A stretch of 64,000 nt of DNA from Pseudotabrizicola formosa (GCF_002900965.1 NZ_PJOM01000001.1:496001-560000), one strand, 5' to 3'. Positions 51,051-60,509 are shown, counted from the stretch's first letter. Numbers and translations are program-made. Notes: a model not told the origin generated them from the letters alone.

Positions 51051-51524
51051 ATGGCATCGCATGACTATAGCAGCCGGATCGTCTGGACCGGCAACAGCGG
51101 TGCGGGCACGCGCAGCTATAAGGGCTATGCCCGGACCTGGGACATCGCAGTGCCGGGCAAGCCGGTGGTGCCCTGTTCCAACGATCCGCTGCTGGGCGGC
51201 GATCCGGGGCGGATGAACCCGGAAGATCTGCTGCTCTCGGCGCTCTCGGCCTGCCATATGCTGTGGTATCTGCATTATGCTTCCGAAGCCGGGATTGTGG
51301 TGACGGGCTATGAAGACACGCCTGTCGGGGTGGGTGAGATCGGGCCGGGCGGCGCGGGGCGGTTTGTCCGGGCGGAGTTGCGGCCTCTGATCACCCTTGT
51401 GCCGGGGACGGATGTGGCGGTGGCCGAGGCGATTCATCACCGCATTGCGCAGGTGTGTTTCATTGCGCGGTCGGTGGCCTTTCCGGTCACCCATGCGCCG
51501 CGCTTTCGGTTCGCGCCTGCGTGA
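51051..51524 (+). CDS. OsmC family protein
   Basis: 157-residue OsmC/Ohr-like protein. Family marks are SNDPLLGGDPGRMNPEDLLLSALSACHM, with the first active Cys at the end, and HRIAQVCFIARSV with the second Cys. OsmC/Ohr proteins reduce organic hydroperoxides with such a Cys pair. The start MASHDYSS follows AAGAGGAAAGGG; an upstream in-frame ATG (51006) gives an atypical extension. It follows caiD by 51 bp and may be cotranscribed. Confidence 0.88.
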   Translation: MASHDYSSRIVWTGNSGAGTRSYKGYARTWDIAVPGKPVVPCSNDPLLGGDPGRMNPEDLLLSALSACHMLWYLHYASEAGIVVTGYEDTPVGVGEIGPGGAGRFVRAELRPLITLVPGTDVAVAEAIHHRIAQVCFIARSVAFPVTHAPRFRFAPA

Positions 51525-51616
51525 CATGACAGGAGCGCGACACGAGGTGTCGGATTTGCGCAAGTGGTTGTGTGGGCCGCGACTAGTCTGACCCTTTGAT
51601 GAGCAGCCGGGGCAGT

Positions 51617-53230
51617 ATGGAAGACAGCGATTACATCATCGTGGGTGCAGGATCGGCGGGCTGTGTGCTGGCCGACAGGCTGACGGCGAGCGGCAGGCAC
51701 CGGGTCACCTTGATCGAGGCGGGCGGCAGTGACCGGCGGTTTTTCGTGCAGATGCCGCTGGGCTATGGCAAGCTGTTCTACGATCCGGCGGTGAACTGGA
51801 TGTACTCGGCCGAACCCGACCCCGGGCTGGCGGGGAACAAGGACCATTGGCCAAGGGGGAAGATCCTTGGTGGATCATCGTCCATCAATGCGATGGTCTG
51901 GATCCGGGGGCACCGGGCGGATTACGAAGACTGGGGGGCTGCCGCACCCGGCTGGGGCTGGGAGGATTGCCTGCCCGCCTACCGCCAGATCGAGGATACC
52001 GAGGCCGGGGCCGATGCGTGGCGCGGGCGGGGCGGGCCGCTGTCCATATCCGCCAACCGGCAGGGGCTGCATCCGCTGGTGGGCGATTACATCGCCGCCT
52101 GCGGGCAGGCTGGGCTACCGGAGAACGCGGATTTCAACGGGGCCGAGCAGGAGGGGGCTGGCGTTTACCAGATGACCATCAAGGGCGCGCGGCGCAATTC
52201 CACCGCGCGGGCCTTTCTGCGCCCGGCGATGCGGCGGGCCAATCTGCGAGTGGTGACCCATGCGCAGGTGACGCGGGTGATTGTTGAAGCGGGCCGCGCG
52301 GTGGGGGTGGAATTGCGGCGCGCGGGCCGGGTGGAGACCTTGCGCGCGCGGGGCGAGGTGATCCTGTCGGGCGGGGCGGTCAACAGCCCGCAGCTGTTGC
52401 AGCTGTCGGGCATCGGGCCGGGGGCGCTGTTGCAGGGGATGGGCCTGCCGGTGCTGGTGGACAACGCCAATGTGGGGGCGCATCTGAGCGACCATCAGGG
52501 CATCAACTATACCTGGTCGATGCGGGTGCCGACCTATAACGATGTGCTGCGGCCCTGGTGGGGCAAGGCCTTGGCCGGAATGCAATACCTGCTGGGCGGG
52601 CGCGGGCCGCTGGCCAAGTCGATCAACCATGCCGGCGGGTTCTTCCGCACCGATCCAGAGCTGACCCGGCCCAACATGCAGCTTTACATGCAGGCGTTTT
52701 CCACCCTGATCCCGCGCAATGGCGAGCGGCCGATCCTGTCACCCGATCCGTGGTCGGGCCTGTCGCTGGGGCTGTCGAACTGCCGCCCGACCTCACGCGG
52801 GGAGATCCGGCTGGCCAGCCCCGATCCGCTGGCGCATCCGGTGATTCGGGCCAATGCCTTTGCCACCAATCATGACGTTGAAGAGATGTTGGCAGCGGTG
52901 AAGTTCCTGCGCAAGATTGCCGCGCAGCCGGCGATGGCGCGGCTGATCAAGGAAGAGTTGCGGCCCGGCCCGGCGATTGCATCGGATGAAGACCTGATCG
53001 CCGATTTCCGGGCGCGGTCTGGCACCGTCTATCACCCGTCCTGCACCTGCCGGATGGGGGCGGACCCCGCGACCAGCGTGCTGGACGAGCGGCTGCGGGT
53101 GCGCGGGGTGGCAGGGTTGCGGGTGATTGATGCGTCGAGTTTTCCCAATATCATTGCCGGAAACACCAATGCCCCCGCGATCCTGATGGGATGGAAGGGG
53201 GCGGAAAAGGTGCTGGAAGATGCACCGTGA
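51617..53230 (+). CDS. GMC-family oxidoreductase, choline dehydrogenase-like (BetA type)
   Basis: 537-residue GMC flavoenzyme. FAD-binding DYIIVGAGSAGCVLADRLTA is at 5-24, followed by WPRGKILGGSSSINAMVWIRG, VILSGGAVNSPQLLQLSGIGPG and the C-terminal active-site region TVYHPSCTCRMG plus ASSFPNIIAGNTNAPAILMG, with His and Asn. BetA oxidises choline to betaine aldehyde. Other alcohols are possible in this large family, but adjacency to choline-sulfatase favours choline. No betaine-aldehyde dehydrogenase is in the window. Confidence 0.85.
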   Translation: MEDSDYIIVGAGSAGCVLADRLTASGRHRVTLIEAGGSDRRFFVQMPLGYGKLFYDPAVNWMYSAEPDPGLAGNKDHWPRGKILGGSSSINAMVWIRGHRADYEDWGAAAPGWGWEDCLPAYRQIEDTEAGADAWRGRGGPLSISANRQGLHPLVGDYIAACGQAGLPENADFNGAEQEGAGVYQMTIKGARRNSTARAFLRPAMRRANLRVVTHAQVTRVIVEAGRAVGVELRRAGRVETLRARGEVILSGGAVNSPQLLQLSGIGPGALLQGMGLPVLVDNANVGAHLSDHQGINYTWSMRVPTYNDVLRPWWGKALAGMQYLLGGRGPLAKSINHAGGFFRTDPELTRPNMQLYMQAFSTLIPRNGERPILSPDPWSGLSLGLSNCRPTSRGEIRLASPDPLAHPVIRANAFATNHDVEEMLAAVKFLRKIAAQPAMARLIKEELRPGPAIASDEDLIADFRARSGTVYHPSCTCRMGADPATSVLDERLRVRGVAGLRVIDASSFPNIIAGNTNAPAILMGWKGAEKVLEDAP

Positions 53231-53237
53231 GCCGGGT

Positions 53238-53273
53238 GCCGCCTCGGGGGGCATCGAGCCCCCGCTCGGCGGC
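53238..53273. terminator. GC-rich hairpin between convergent betA-like and betC genes
   Basis: GCCGCC-TC-GGGGG pairs with CCCCC-GCTC-GGCGGC, eight bases after the GMC gene stop, with no T tract. Convergent placement supports a terminator role. Confidence 0.4.
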
Positions 53274-53344
53274 GTTGCCACGGAAGGCGGCGACCGGTCG
53301 GGTGCTGCCCGGCCGGGGGCAGCGCTGCGGTGGTGACGCGGGCG

Positions 53345-54874
53345 CTATTCTCCGCGGGGAAAGCGCTTGCTGTCTTCCAGCACGTTGAGGTCCATGTGGT
53401 TGCGCATGTAGCGTTCAGAGGCGGCGCGCAGGGGTTGGTAATCCCAGGGGAAATAGGCCCCGTTGCGCAGCGCCTCATACACCACCCAGCGGCGGGCCTG
53501 GCTTTCGCGCACGGCCGAGTCAAAGCGGGGCAGATCCCAGCGGGCGGCGGCGGCCTTGCGGAAATGCGCCAGCACGGGGGCGGCGCGCGGGTCTGTGGCG
53601 AGGTTGTCCCGTTCGTCGGGGTCGGCGGCAAGATCAAAGAGCTGGTCGGGATCTGCGGGGCAGTGGATGTATTTCCACGCCCCTTCGCGCAATGCGACCA
53701 TCGGGGTGATCGTGCCCTCTGCCGCGTATTCCATGGCGACCATCGGCCGTGTGCCGGAGCTGGCCACCGCCGTCAGATCGACACCATCGGTCCAGGGCAT
53801 CACCTCGGCCATGTTGACGCGGGCGAGGGCGGTGAGGGTTGGGGTCAGGTCGATGGTGGAGACCGGATCGGTGAACAGGCCGGGGGCAAGGCTGGGGGCG
53901 GAGATCATCAGCGGGACGCGGGAGGACCCTTCAAAGAAGTTCATCTTGAACCACAACCCGCGTTCGCCCAGCATTTCACCATGATCCGACAGGAACACCA
54001 CCACCGCATCCTGCCGCGTGGCTTCCAGCACGGCGAAGATTTCGCCGATCTTGTCATCAACATAGGAGATATTGGCGAAATACCCTTGCCGGGCCCGGCG
54101 GATCTGATCGGGGGTGATGTCAAAGGCGCGCCAGTCGCAGGCATCCATCAGGCGGCGGGAGTGGGGGTCCTGATCGGTATAGGCGATGGGGTCGGGCGGG
54201 GCGCATTCGGGGGCGCCGTCATAAAGATCCCAGTATTTGCGGCGGGCGACAAAGGGATCATGCGGATGGGTGAAGCTGACCGTCAGGCACCAGGGCCGGG
54301 GATCGGCCCCCCGCGACAGATCGTAGAGTTTCTGTACCGCCTGAAACGCCACATCATCATCATATTCCAGCTGGTTGGTGATCTCGGCCACGCCGGCACC
54401 CGTGACCGAACCAAGGTTGTGGTACCACCAGTCGATCCGCTCGCCGGGTTTGCGGTAATCCGGCGTCCAGCCGAAATCGGCGGGGTAGATGTCGGTGGTC
54501 AGCCGGTCCTCGAACCCGTGCATCTGATCGGGGCCGACGAAATGCATCTTGCCCGACAGCGCGGTGTAATAGCCGGCGCGGCGCAGGTGATGGGCATAGG
54601 TGGGAATGTCGGAGGCGAATTCGGCGGCGTTGTCATAAACGCGGGTGCGGCTGGGCAGTTGGCCCGACATGAAGGAGGCCCGCGCCGGCGCGCAGAGCGG
54701 CGAGGCGGTGTAGCAGTTCTGGAACCGCAGCGAATGCTGTGCCAACCTGCGCAGATGAGGCGTGTGCAGAAAATCGGCCGGACCATCCGGAAACAGGGTG
54801 CCGGTCAGCTGGTCGACCATGATGATCAGGATATTGGGACGGTTGGTCGCTGCATCAGTCTGGGCATCGGTCAT
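53345..54874 (-). CDS. betC: Choline-sulfatase BetC
   Basis: 509-residue type I sulfatase that releases choline from choline-O-sulfate. The modified-Cys motif is CAPAR (C-x-P-x-R), within TASPLCAPARASFMSGQLPS at about 50-70, where Cys becomes formylglycine. Metal-binding Asp/Asn are in IIMVDQLTG and FLSDHGEMLGERGLWFKM. The segments TDIYPADFGWTPDYRKPGER and WWYHNLGSVTGAG are specific to BetC, not general sulfatases. It starts at 54874; the longer frame upstream has no homology. It is divergent from the CocE-type hydrolase. Confidence 0.93.
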   Translation of the reverse strand: MTDAQTDAATNRPNILIIMVDQLTGTLFPDGPADFLHTPHLRRLAQHSLRFQNCYTASPLCAPARASFMSGQLPSRTRVYDNAAEFASDIPTYAHHLRRAGYYTALSGKMHFVGPDQMHGFEDRLTTDIYPADFGWTPDYRKPGERIDWWYHNLGSVTGAGVAEITNQLEYDDDVAFQAVQKLYDLSRGADPRPWCLTVSFTHPHDPFVARRKYWDLYDGAPECAPPDPIAYTDQDPHSRRLMDACDWRAFDITPDQIRRARQGYFANISYVDDKIGEIFAVLEATRQDAVVVFLSDHGEMLGERGLWFKMNFFEGSSRVPLMISAPSLAPGLFTDPVSTIDLTPTLTALARVNMAEVMPWTDGVDLTAVASSGTRPMVAMEYAAEGTITPMVALREGAWKYIHCPADPDQLFDLAADPDERDNLATDPRAAPVLAHFRKAAAARWDLPRFDSAVRESQARRWVVYEALRNGAYFPWDYQPLRAASERYMRNHMDLNVLEDSKRFPRGE

Positions 54875-54988
54875 TGTTGGGGTCGTCCTTCGGGCTTTGG
54901 GTCTGGGCACAACGGTGTTGCGCATGTCTGACCCTGTCTTGAACGCTTGCGACAGCTGCAGGCCAAATGCGCCATCAAGGGAAATCGC

Positions 54989-57001
54989 ATGAAAACAGTT
55001 AATAAGTTTCCTCAAAACATTGTCGAATTTGAGGATATGGGGATCGAGATGCCGGATGGCACGCGGCTTTCGGCGCGGGTCTGGATGCCGGAGGGGGCCG
55101 AGCGCGCGCCGGTTCCGGCGGTGCTGGAATACATCCCCTATCGCAAGCGTGACGGCACCCTGCCGCGCGATGAGCTGATGCACCCCTATGTGGCAGGGCA
55201 TGGCTATGCCTCTGTCCGCGTGGATATGCGCGGGAATGGCGACAGCGAAGGGCTGATGGCCGATGAATACACGGCGCAGGAATTGCAGGATGCCTGCGAT
55301 GTGATTGCCTGGCTGGCGGCGCAGCCGTGGTGCTCGGGCGCGGTGGGGATGATGGGCAAAAGCTGGGGCGGGTTCAACTGTCTGCAGACCGCGTTCCTGC
55401 AGCCGCCTGCGCTGAAGGCGGTGATCTCGGTCTGTTCAACGACCGATCGCTTTGCCGATGACATCCATTTCAAGGGGGGGTGTCTGTTGGGCGAGAATTT
55501 TGGCTGGGGGGCGGTGATGCTGTCCTTTTCCAGCCGTCCGCCGGACCCGGTGCTGCGGCCGGACTGGCGGGCGGACTGGCTGGCGCGGCTGGAGGCGGAG
55601 CCATGGCTGGCACCGCGCTGGGCGGCGCATCAGGCGCGGGATGACTATTGGAAACACGGGTCTGTCTGCGAAGATTTCGCCCGGATTCAGGTGCCGGTGC
55701 TGTCGATCGGCGGTTGGGCGGACAATTACATGAACACGGTCGATGCGCTGGTGCGCCATGCGGGGGCTAAGGGCATCGTCGGGCCTTGGGTGCATCAGTA
55801 CCCGCATACGGCAGTGCCGGGGCCTGCGATCGGGTTTTTGCAAGAGGCGGTGCGCTGGTGGGACCGGTGGTTGAAAGGGATCGAGAACGGGGCCGAGGCA
55901 GATCCGGCAATGCGGGCCTATATGCTGCATTCCGCGCCCCCTGATGCGAGCGCCCGGCACCGGGCCGGGCATTGGGTGGCGGAGGCCGACTGGCCGAGCC
56001 GCACGGTCTCCGAGCGGGTTCTGACCCTGTTGCCGGGGCGCGAACCGGACGCGGGGGTGGCCTATCTGGGTCAAGGTCAAGGGGCCGCTCTTTCCAGGAT
56101 TGTGTCATCATCGCAACATCTTGGGCTGTCGGCGGGAGAGTTTTTTCCGATGGGTCTGAATGCCGAAATGCCCGGCGACCAGCAGGAGGATGATGCGCAA
56201 AGCCTGTGCTTTGACGGCGATGTGCTGGAGGCCCCGCTCGCGCTTTTGGGCGCGGCGCGGCTGCGGTTGCGGCTGAGGTCTGACCAGCCGCTGGGCTTTG
56301 TGGTGGCGCGGCTGTGCGATGTGGCACCCGATGGCCGTTCGGTCCGGATTGCGCATGGCATGCTGAACCTGTGCCACCGGAACAGCCGGGAACACCCGGA
56401 GCCGATGGCGCCGGGAGAGGCGCAGGAGGTGGAATTTGATCTGGACCAGATGGCCTACCAACTGGCCCCCGGCCACCGCTTGCGGCTGGCGCTGTCGAAT
56501 GCGTATTGGCCCTTTGTCTGGCCATCGCCCGCGCAAGGCAGGCTGACGATCACCCAAGGCAGCTTGACCCTGCCGCTGCATCAGGGCGGCACCGGTTGGC
56601 AGCCGCCAGAGCCGGAAGCGGCCCCGGCTTGGGCACACCGGGTGCTGCGCAAGGGGAGGTCATCGCGCCATGTCGAGACCGACATGATCACCGGCACGCG
56701 AAGGTTGTGCGTGGTGGAGGACAGCGGCGATGTCGAGAACCTGACCCATGGGCTGTGCACCGGCGAGACATTGACGGAACGCTGGGAAATTCATCCGGAT
56801 GATCCGTTGTCGGCACAGGCCACCCATGTCTGGGAACAGCGGTTGTCGCGCGGCGATTGGCGCGTGAGGACCGAGGCGAAGGCGGTGATGACCTCTGACA
56901 TGTCGCATTTGCACATGCAGGCCAGGCTGACCGCCTGGGAGGGCGACAACGTGATCTTTTCACGCGAATTCAACGAAAAGGTGCCGCGACGCTTTGTCTG
57001 A
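54989..57001 (+). CDS. CocE/NonD family hydrolase
   Basis: 670-residue alpha/beta hydrolase of the X-Pro dipeptidyl-peptidase S15/CocE group. The catalytic Ser is in GMMGKSWGGFNCLQT (G-x-S-x-G), preceded by YASVRVDMRGNGDSEG; the Asp is near LSIGGWADNYMNT, and the His in GPWVHQYPHTAV. A beta-rich C-terminal X-Pro domain follows (LRLRSDQPLGFVVARL, GHRLRLALSNAYWPF). The family includes acyl-ester and peptide hydrolases, and substrate is not predictable. No signal peptide. It is upstream of a peptide-type ABC importer in the same direction. Confidence 0.87.
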   Translation: MKTVNKFPQNIVEFEDMGIEMPDGTRLSARVWMPEGAERAPVPAVLEYIPYRKRDGTLPRDELMHPYVAGHGYASVRVDMRGNGDSEGLMADEYTAQELQDACDVIAWLAAQPWCSGAVGMMGKSWGGFNCLQTAFLQPPALKAVISVCSTTDRFADDIHFKGGCLLGENFGWGAVMLSFSSRPPDPVLRPDWRADWLARLEAEPWLAPRWAAHQARDDYWKHGSVCEDFARIQVPVLSIGGWADNYMNTVDALVRHAGAKGIVGPWVHQYPHTAVPGPAIGFLQEAVRWWDRWLKGIENGAEADPAMRAYMLHSAPPDASARHRAGHWVAEADWPSRTVSERVLTLLPGREPDAGVAYLGQGQGAALSRIVSSSQHLGLSAGEFFPMGLNAEMPGDQQEDDAQSLCFDGDVLEAPLALLGAARLRLRLRSDQPLGFVVARLCDVAPDGRSVRIAHGMLNLCHRNSREHPEPMAPGEAQEVEFDLDQMAYQLAPGHRLRLALSNAYWPFVWPSPAQGRLTITQGSLTLPLHQGGTGWQPPEPEAAPAWAHRVLRKGRSSRHVETDMITGTRRLCVVEDSGDVENLTHGLCTGETLTERWEIHPDDPLSAQATHVWEQRLSRGDWRVRTEAKAVMTSDMSHLHMQARLTAWEGDNVIFSREFNEKVPRRFV

Positions 57002-57013
57002 AAAAATCACGAT

Positions 57014-57039
57014 CACGGGGCACGAATCGTTGCCCCGTG
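57014..57039 (+). terminator. Hairpin after the CocE gene
   Basis: A perfect 9-bp stem CACGGGGCA/TGCCCCGTG with an 8-nt loop, 13 bases after the stop. There is no T tract, so it may be a weak terminator or an mRNA stabiliser. Confidence 0.45.
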
Positions 57040-57057
57040 GCAAAACACCCGTTTCTA

Positions 57058-57073
57058 TTGACTCACCAGTCAA
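57058..57073. promoter_or_regulatory. Candidate repressor operator (TTGACT-4-AGTCAA)
   Basis: TTGACTCACCAGTCAA is a perfect 6-bp inverted repeat with a 4-bp spacer, 48 bases upstream of the peptide-binding protein start. The spacing and symmetry resemble TetR-type operators. No TetR gene lies nearby in the window. Confidence 0.45.
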
Positions 57074-57120
57074 CAAAACCGGCGCGGGGTTAACCGCAGC
57101 CATTCAGGGAGATGACCAGA

Positions 57121-58704
57121 ATGACCGACCAGCTTGACCGTATGATTGCTGCCGCAAAGGCAGGCCGCATGTCGCGCCGCGACTTCGTGGGGCGCACCAC
57201 TGCACTGGGGGTGTCCGCCGGGCTTGCCTCGGCGCTGTTCACCAAAGCCGCACATGCCCAGCCCAAAAAGGGCGGGCTGATCCGCATGGGGATGCAGGGC
57301 GGCGAGTCGACCAACAGCCTTGATCCGGCGCTTGCCGCGTCGCCGGTGCCCTTTGCCATCAATATGAGCTGGGGGGAAATGCTGGTGAACGTCGGCGCGG
57401 ACGGCGCGCTGCAGATGCGGCTTGCCGAAGAGGTCAGCGCCAATTCCGATGCGACCGAATGGCAGTTCAAGATCCGTCAGGGCGTGGAATTTCAGAACGG
57501 CAAGACCGTGACGGCAGAGGATGTCGTGGCCACCCTGCGGCGGCATACTGACGAAAAGTCACAGTCCGGTGCGCTGGGCATTGTCCAGGGCATCAGCGAG
57601 ATGTCGGCCAGTGGCGATATGGTGACGCTGAAACTGGCCAGCGGAAATGCCGACCTGCCTTTCCTGCTGGCCGATTATCACCTTGTCATTCAGCCCAATG
57701 GCGGTGTGGACAACCCGACCGAAGGTGTGGGTGCAGGCCCCTACAAGGTGGTGGTGCATGAGCCGGGCATCCGCCACGGGTTCGAGAAATTCGCGAATTA
57801 TTGGGACCCGGAGATTGGCCATGCCGATCAGGTCGAGATTCTGGTGATCAACGATGGCACGGCCCGGACCGGCGCGCTGCAATCGGGTCAGGTTCACATG
57901 ATCAACCGGGTGGACCCCAAGATTGCCGAACTGTTGAAGCGTGCGCCGGGGGTGCAGGTCAAGAACGTGCCGTCGCGCGGGCATTATGTGTTCATCATGC
58001 ATTGCGACAAGGCCCCGTTCGACAACAACGATCTGCGGATGGCGCTGAAGCTGTCGGTCAACCGGCAGGAGATGGTGGACAAGATTTTGGGCGGTCTGGG
58101 CAGCATCGGCAACGACTTCCCGATCAACGCGGGCTATCCTTTGTTTGACGACACCATTCCGCAGCGGGAATTTGACCCGGCGGCGGCGGCGGATCACTAT
58201 GCGAAATCCGGCCATGACGGCAGCCCGATCGTGCTGCGTGTGGCGGCAGGTGCCTTCCCCGGCGCGGTCGAGGCTGCTCAGCTGTTCCAGCAATCGGCGA
58301 ATGCCGCCGGCATTCCGCTGGAAATCCAGCGCGAGCCCGATGACGGCTATTGGTCGAATGTCTGGAATGTGGAACCGTTCTGCGCCAGCTATTGGGGCGG
58401 TCGCCCGGTGCAGGATCAGATGTATTCCACGGCCTATCTGTCCACTGCCGACTGGAACGACACAAGGTTCAAGAACGCCAAGTTTGACGAGCTGCTTCTG
58501 GCGGCGCGGGCAGAGCTGAACGACGAGACCCGCAAGGCAACCTATTCGGAAATGGCCCGGATGGTGCGCGACGAGGGTGGCCTGATCCTGCCGATGTTCA
58601 ACGACTTTGTCGAGGCGATCCGCGACGAGGTTCAAGGCTGGGAAGAAGACCCGGTGCACGAGCTGATGAACGGCCGCGCCCATGTTCGTTGCTGGCTGGC
58701 ATAA
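57121..58704 (+). CDS. Peptide/dipeptide-type ABC transporter substrate-binding protein, Tat-exported
   Basis: 527-residue SBP_bac_5 family protein. The N-terminus carries a twin-arginine signal (MSRRDFVGRTTALGVSAGLA) after about 19 residues, so it is exported folded. The family core is GLIRMGMQGGESTNSLDPAL, FQNGKTVTAEDVVATLRRH and a long two-lobe SBP. The family binds peptides, glycosides or other polar compounds; the ligand is unknown. The ATG at 57121 has GGGAGA at the right spacing; an ATG at 57112 is too close to it. First gene of a transporter operon. Confidence 0.92.
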   Translation: MTDQLDRMIAAAKAGRMSRRDFVGRTTALGVSAGLASALFTKAAHAQPKKGGLIRMGMQGGESTNSLDPALAASPVPFAINMSWGEMLVNVGADGALQMRLAEEVSANSDATEWQFKIRQGVEFQNGKTVTAEDVVATLRRHTDEKSQSGALGIVQGISEMSASGDMVTLKLASGNADLPFLLADYHLVIQPNGGVDNPTEGVGAGPYKVVVHEPGIRHGFEKFANYWDPEIGHADQVEILVINDGTARTGALQSGQVHMINRVDPKIAELLKRAPGVQVKNVPSRGHYVFIMHCDKAPFDNNDLRMALKLSVNRQEMVDKILGGLGSIGNDFPINAGYPLFDDTIPQREFDPAAAADHYAKSGHDGSPIVLRVAAGAFPGAVEAAQLFQQSANAAGIPLEIQREPDDGYWSNVWNVEPFCASYWGGRPVQDQMYSTAYLSTADWNDTRFKNAKFDELLLAARAELNDETRKATYSEMARMVRDEGGLILPMFNDFVEAIRDEVQGWEEDPVHELMNGRAHVRCWLA

Positions 58705-58716
58705 GGACGGCCGCGC

Positions 58717-59673
58717 GTGCATCCGGTTTTGACTCTGGTGGTCCAGCGCGTTGCGCTGGGCCTGCTTTTGCTGCTGGCGGTGTCGGCGGTGATTTTCCTG
58801 GGCGTGGCGGCGCTGCCCGGGGATACGGCGCAGGCCATTCTGGGGCAGTCGGCGACCCCGCAGGCGCTGGCCAATCTGCGCGCCGAAATGGGGTTGGATC
58901 AGCCGCCGCTGACCCGCTATTTCCAGTGGCTGGGCGGGGTGCTGACCGGTGACCTGGGCACCTCTATTTCCAACGGGACCGATATTGCCTCGGCCATCGG
59001 CCAGCGGCTGGGCAATACGCTGTTTCTGGCCGCCTGGGCGGCGGTGATCTCGGTGCCGCTGGCGATCCTTCTGGGGCTGGTGGCGGCGCGCTATAACGGG
59101 CGCTGGCCGGACAAGCTGATTTCAGGGGCGACGCTGTCGGCGATCAGCCTGCCGGAATTCGTGGTGGGCTATCTGGTGCTGTATTTCCTTGCGGTGAAAT
59201 GGCAGCTGTTCCCTTCGGTCGCCATGGTGTTTCCCGGCATGGGGATGATGGACCGGCTGAACGCGGTGATCTTGCCGGTGATCGTGCTGGTGCTGGTGGT
59301 GCTCGCCCATATGATGCGGATGACGCGGGCGGCGATCCTGAACGTGATGCAATCGGCCTATATCGAAACGGCCGAGCTGAAGGGCCTGTCGCCGATGCAG
59401 GTGATCTGGCGCCATGCCTTTCCGAATGCCATCGCTCCGGTGGTCAATGTGGTGATGCTGAACCTTGCCTATCTGGTGGTGGGTGTGGTCGTGGTCGAGG
59501 TGGTCTTTGTCTATCCCGGCATGGGGCAGTATCTGGTGGACCATGTGGCCAAACGCGACCTGCCGGTGGTGCAGGCGGTGGGGCTGATCTTTGCCGCCGT
59601 CTATATCGGGCTGAACATTCTGGCGGATGTGATTTCCATCCTTGCCAACCCAAGGTTGAGGCACCCGAAATGA
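58717..59673 (+). CDS. ABC transporter permease (DppB type)
   Basis: 318-residue membrane permease with six hydrophobic segments and the DppB-like start HPVLTLVVQRVALGLLLLLA. The EAA coupling loop is near IETAELKGLSPMQVIWRHAF. Starts with GTG 12 bases after the SBP gene. Its stop overlaps the next ATG. Confidence 0.93.
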   Translation: MHPVLTLVVQRVALGLLLLLAVSAVIFLGVAALPGDTAQAILGQSATPQALANLRAEMGLDQPPLTRYFQWLGGVLTGDLGTSISNGTDIASAIGQRLGNTLFLAAWAAVISVPLAILLGLVAARYNGRWPDKLISGATLSAISLPEFVVGYLVLYFLAVKWQLFPSVAMVFPGMGMMDRLNAVILPVIVLVLVVLAHMMRMTRAAILNVMQSAYIETAELKGLSPMQVIWRHAFPNAIAPVVNVVMLNLAYLVVGVVVVEVVFVYPGMGQYLVDHVAKRDLPVVQAVGLIFAAVYIGLNILADVISILANPRLRHPK

Positions 59674-60482
59674 GGATACCGATTTCCGCCTTGATCGGGA
59701 TGGTCTTTACGGGGGCCTTCTTTCTGGCCGCGATCTTCGCGCCTCTGGTTGCCCCGTATGGCATGGCTGAAATTGTCGGTGGGGTCTGGGATCCTGCATC
59801 ATCGGCCCATTGGTTCGGCACCGATGCCATTGGCCGTGATCTGCTGAGCCGGATGATCTATGGCGGGCAGACCACCATCTTCGTTGCCTCTGCCGCGACG
59901 ATCCTGAGCTTTACCCTGGGGTCGGTGCTGGGGTTTTCCGCGGCGGTGGCCGGGGGCTGGGTTGATCAGGGCTTGAGCCGGATGGTCGATCTGATGATGG
60001 CGATTCCGTCGCTGATCCTGGCGCTGGTGATCCTGTCGGTGCTGCCGGTGACGCTGACGGTGCTGATCGTGGTGATGGGGCTGCTGGATGCGACGCGGGT
60101 GTTCCGTCTGGCCCGCGCCGTGGCGGTGGACATCACGGTGATGGATTATGTCGAAGCCGCACGCCTGCGCGGCGAGGGCTGGGCCTGGATCATCTTTCGC
60201 GAGATCCTGCCCAATGCGCTGTCGCCCTTGGTGGCAGAACTGGGACTGCGGTTCATCTTTGCGGTGCTGTTCATCTCGACCCTGTCGTTCCTCGGCCTTG
60301 GCGTGCAGCCACCCCTGGCGGACTGGGGTGGGATCGTGAAGGAAAACGCCTCGGGGCTGGTCTATGGCATTCCGGCCGCGCTGATCCCGGCCTTTGCCAT
60401 CGCGGCGCTGGCGATTTCGGTCAATCTGGTGGCCGATTGGGTGCTGTCGCGCACCACAAGCCTGAAAGGCGGGCGCGGATGA
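59670..60482 (+). CDS. ABC transporter permease (DppC type)
   Basis: 270-residue membrane permease. DppC features are FGTDAIGRDLLSRMIYGGQTT and the EAA loop YVEAARLRGEGWAWIIFREI. About six helices. It overlaps the DppB-type gene (ATGA). The upstream extension of this frame is the shadow of DppB. It pairs with DppB to form the channel. Confidence 0.93.
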   Translation: MRIPISALIGMVFTGAFFLAAIFAPLVAPYGMAEIVGGVWDPASSAHWFGTDAIGRDLLSRMIYGGQTTIFVASAATILSFTLGSVLGFSAAVAGGWVDQGLSRMVDLMMAIPSLILALVILSVLPVTLTVLIVVMGLLDATRVFRLARAVAVDITVMDYVEAARLRGEGWAWIIFREILPNALSPLVAELGLRFIFAVLFISTLSFLGLGVQPPLADWGGIVKENASGLVYGIPAALIPAFAIAALAISVNLVADWVLSRTTSLKGGRG

Positions 60483-60509
60483 CCGGGCGTCTGGTTTTGC
60501 TGAAGATGC

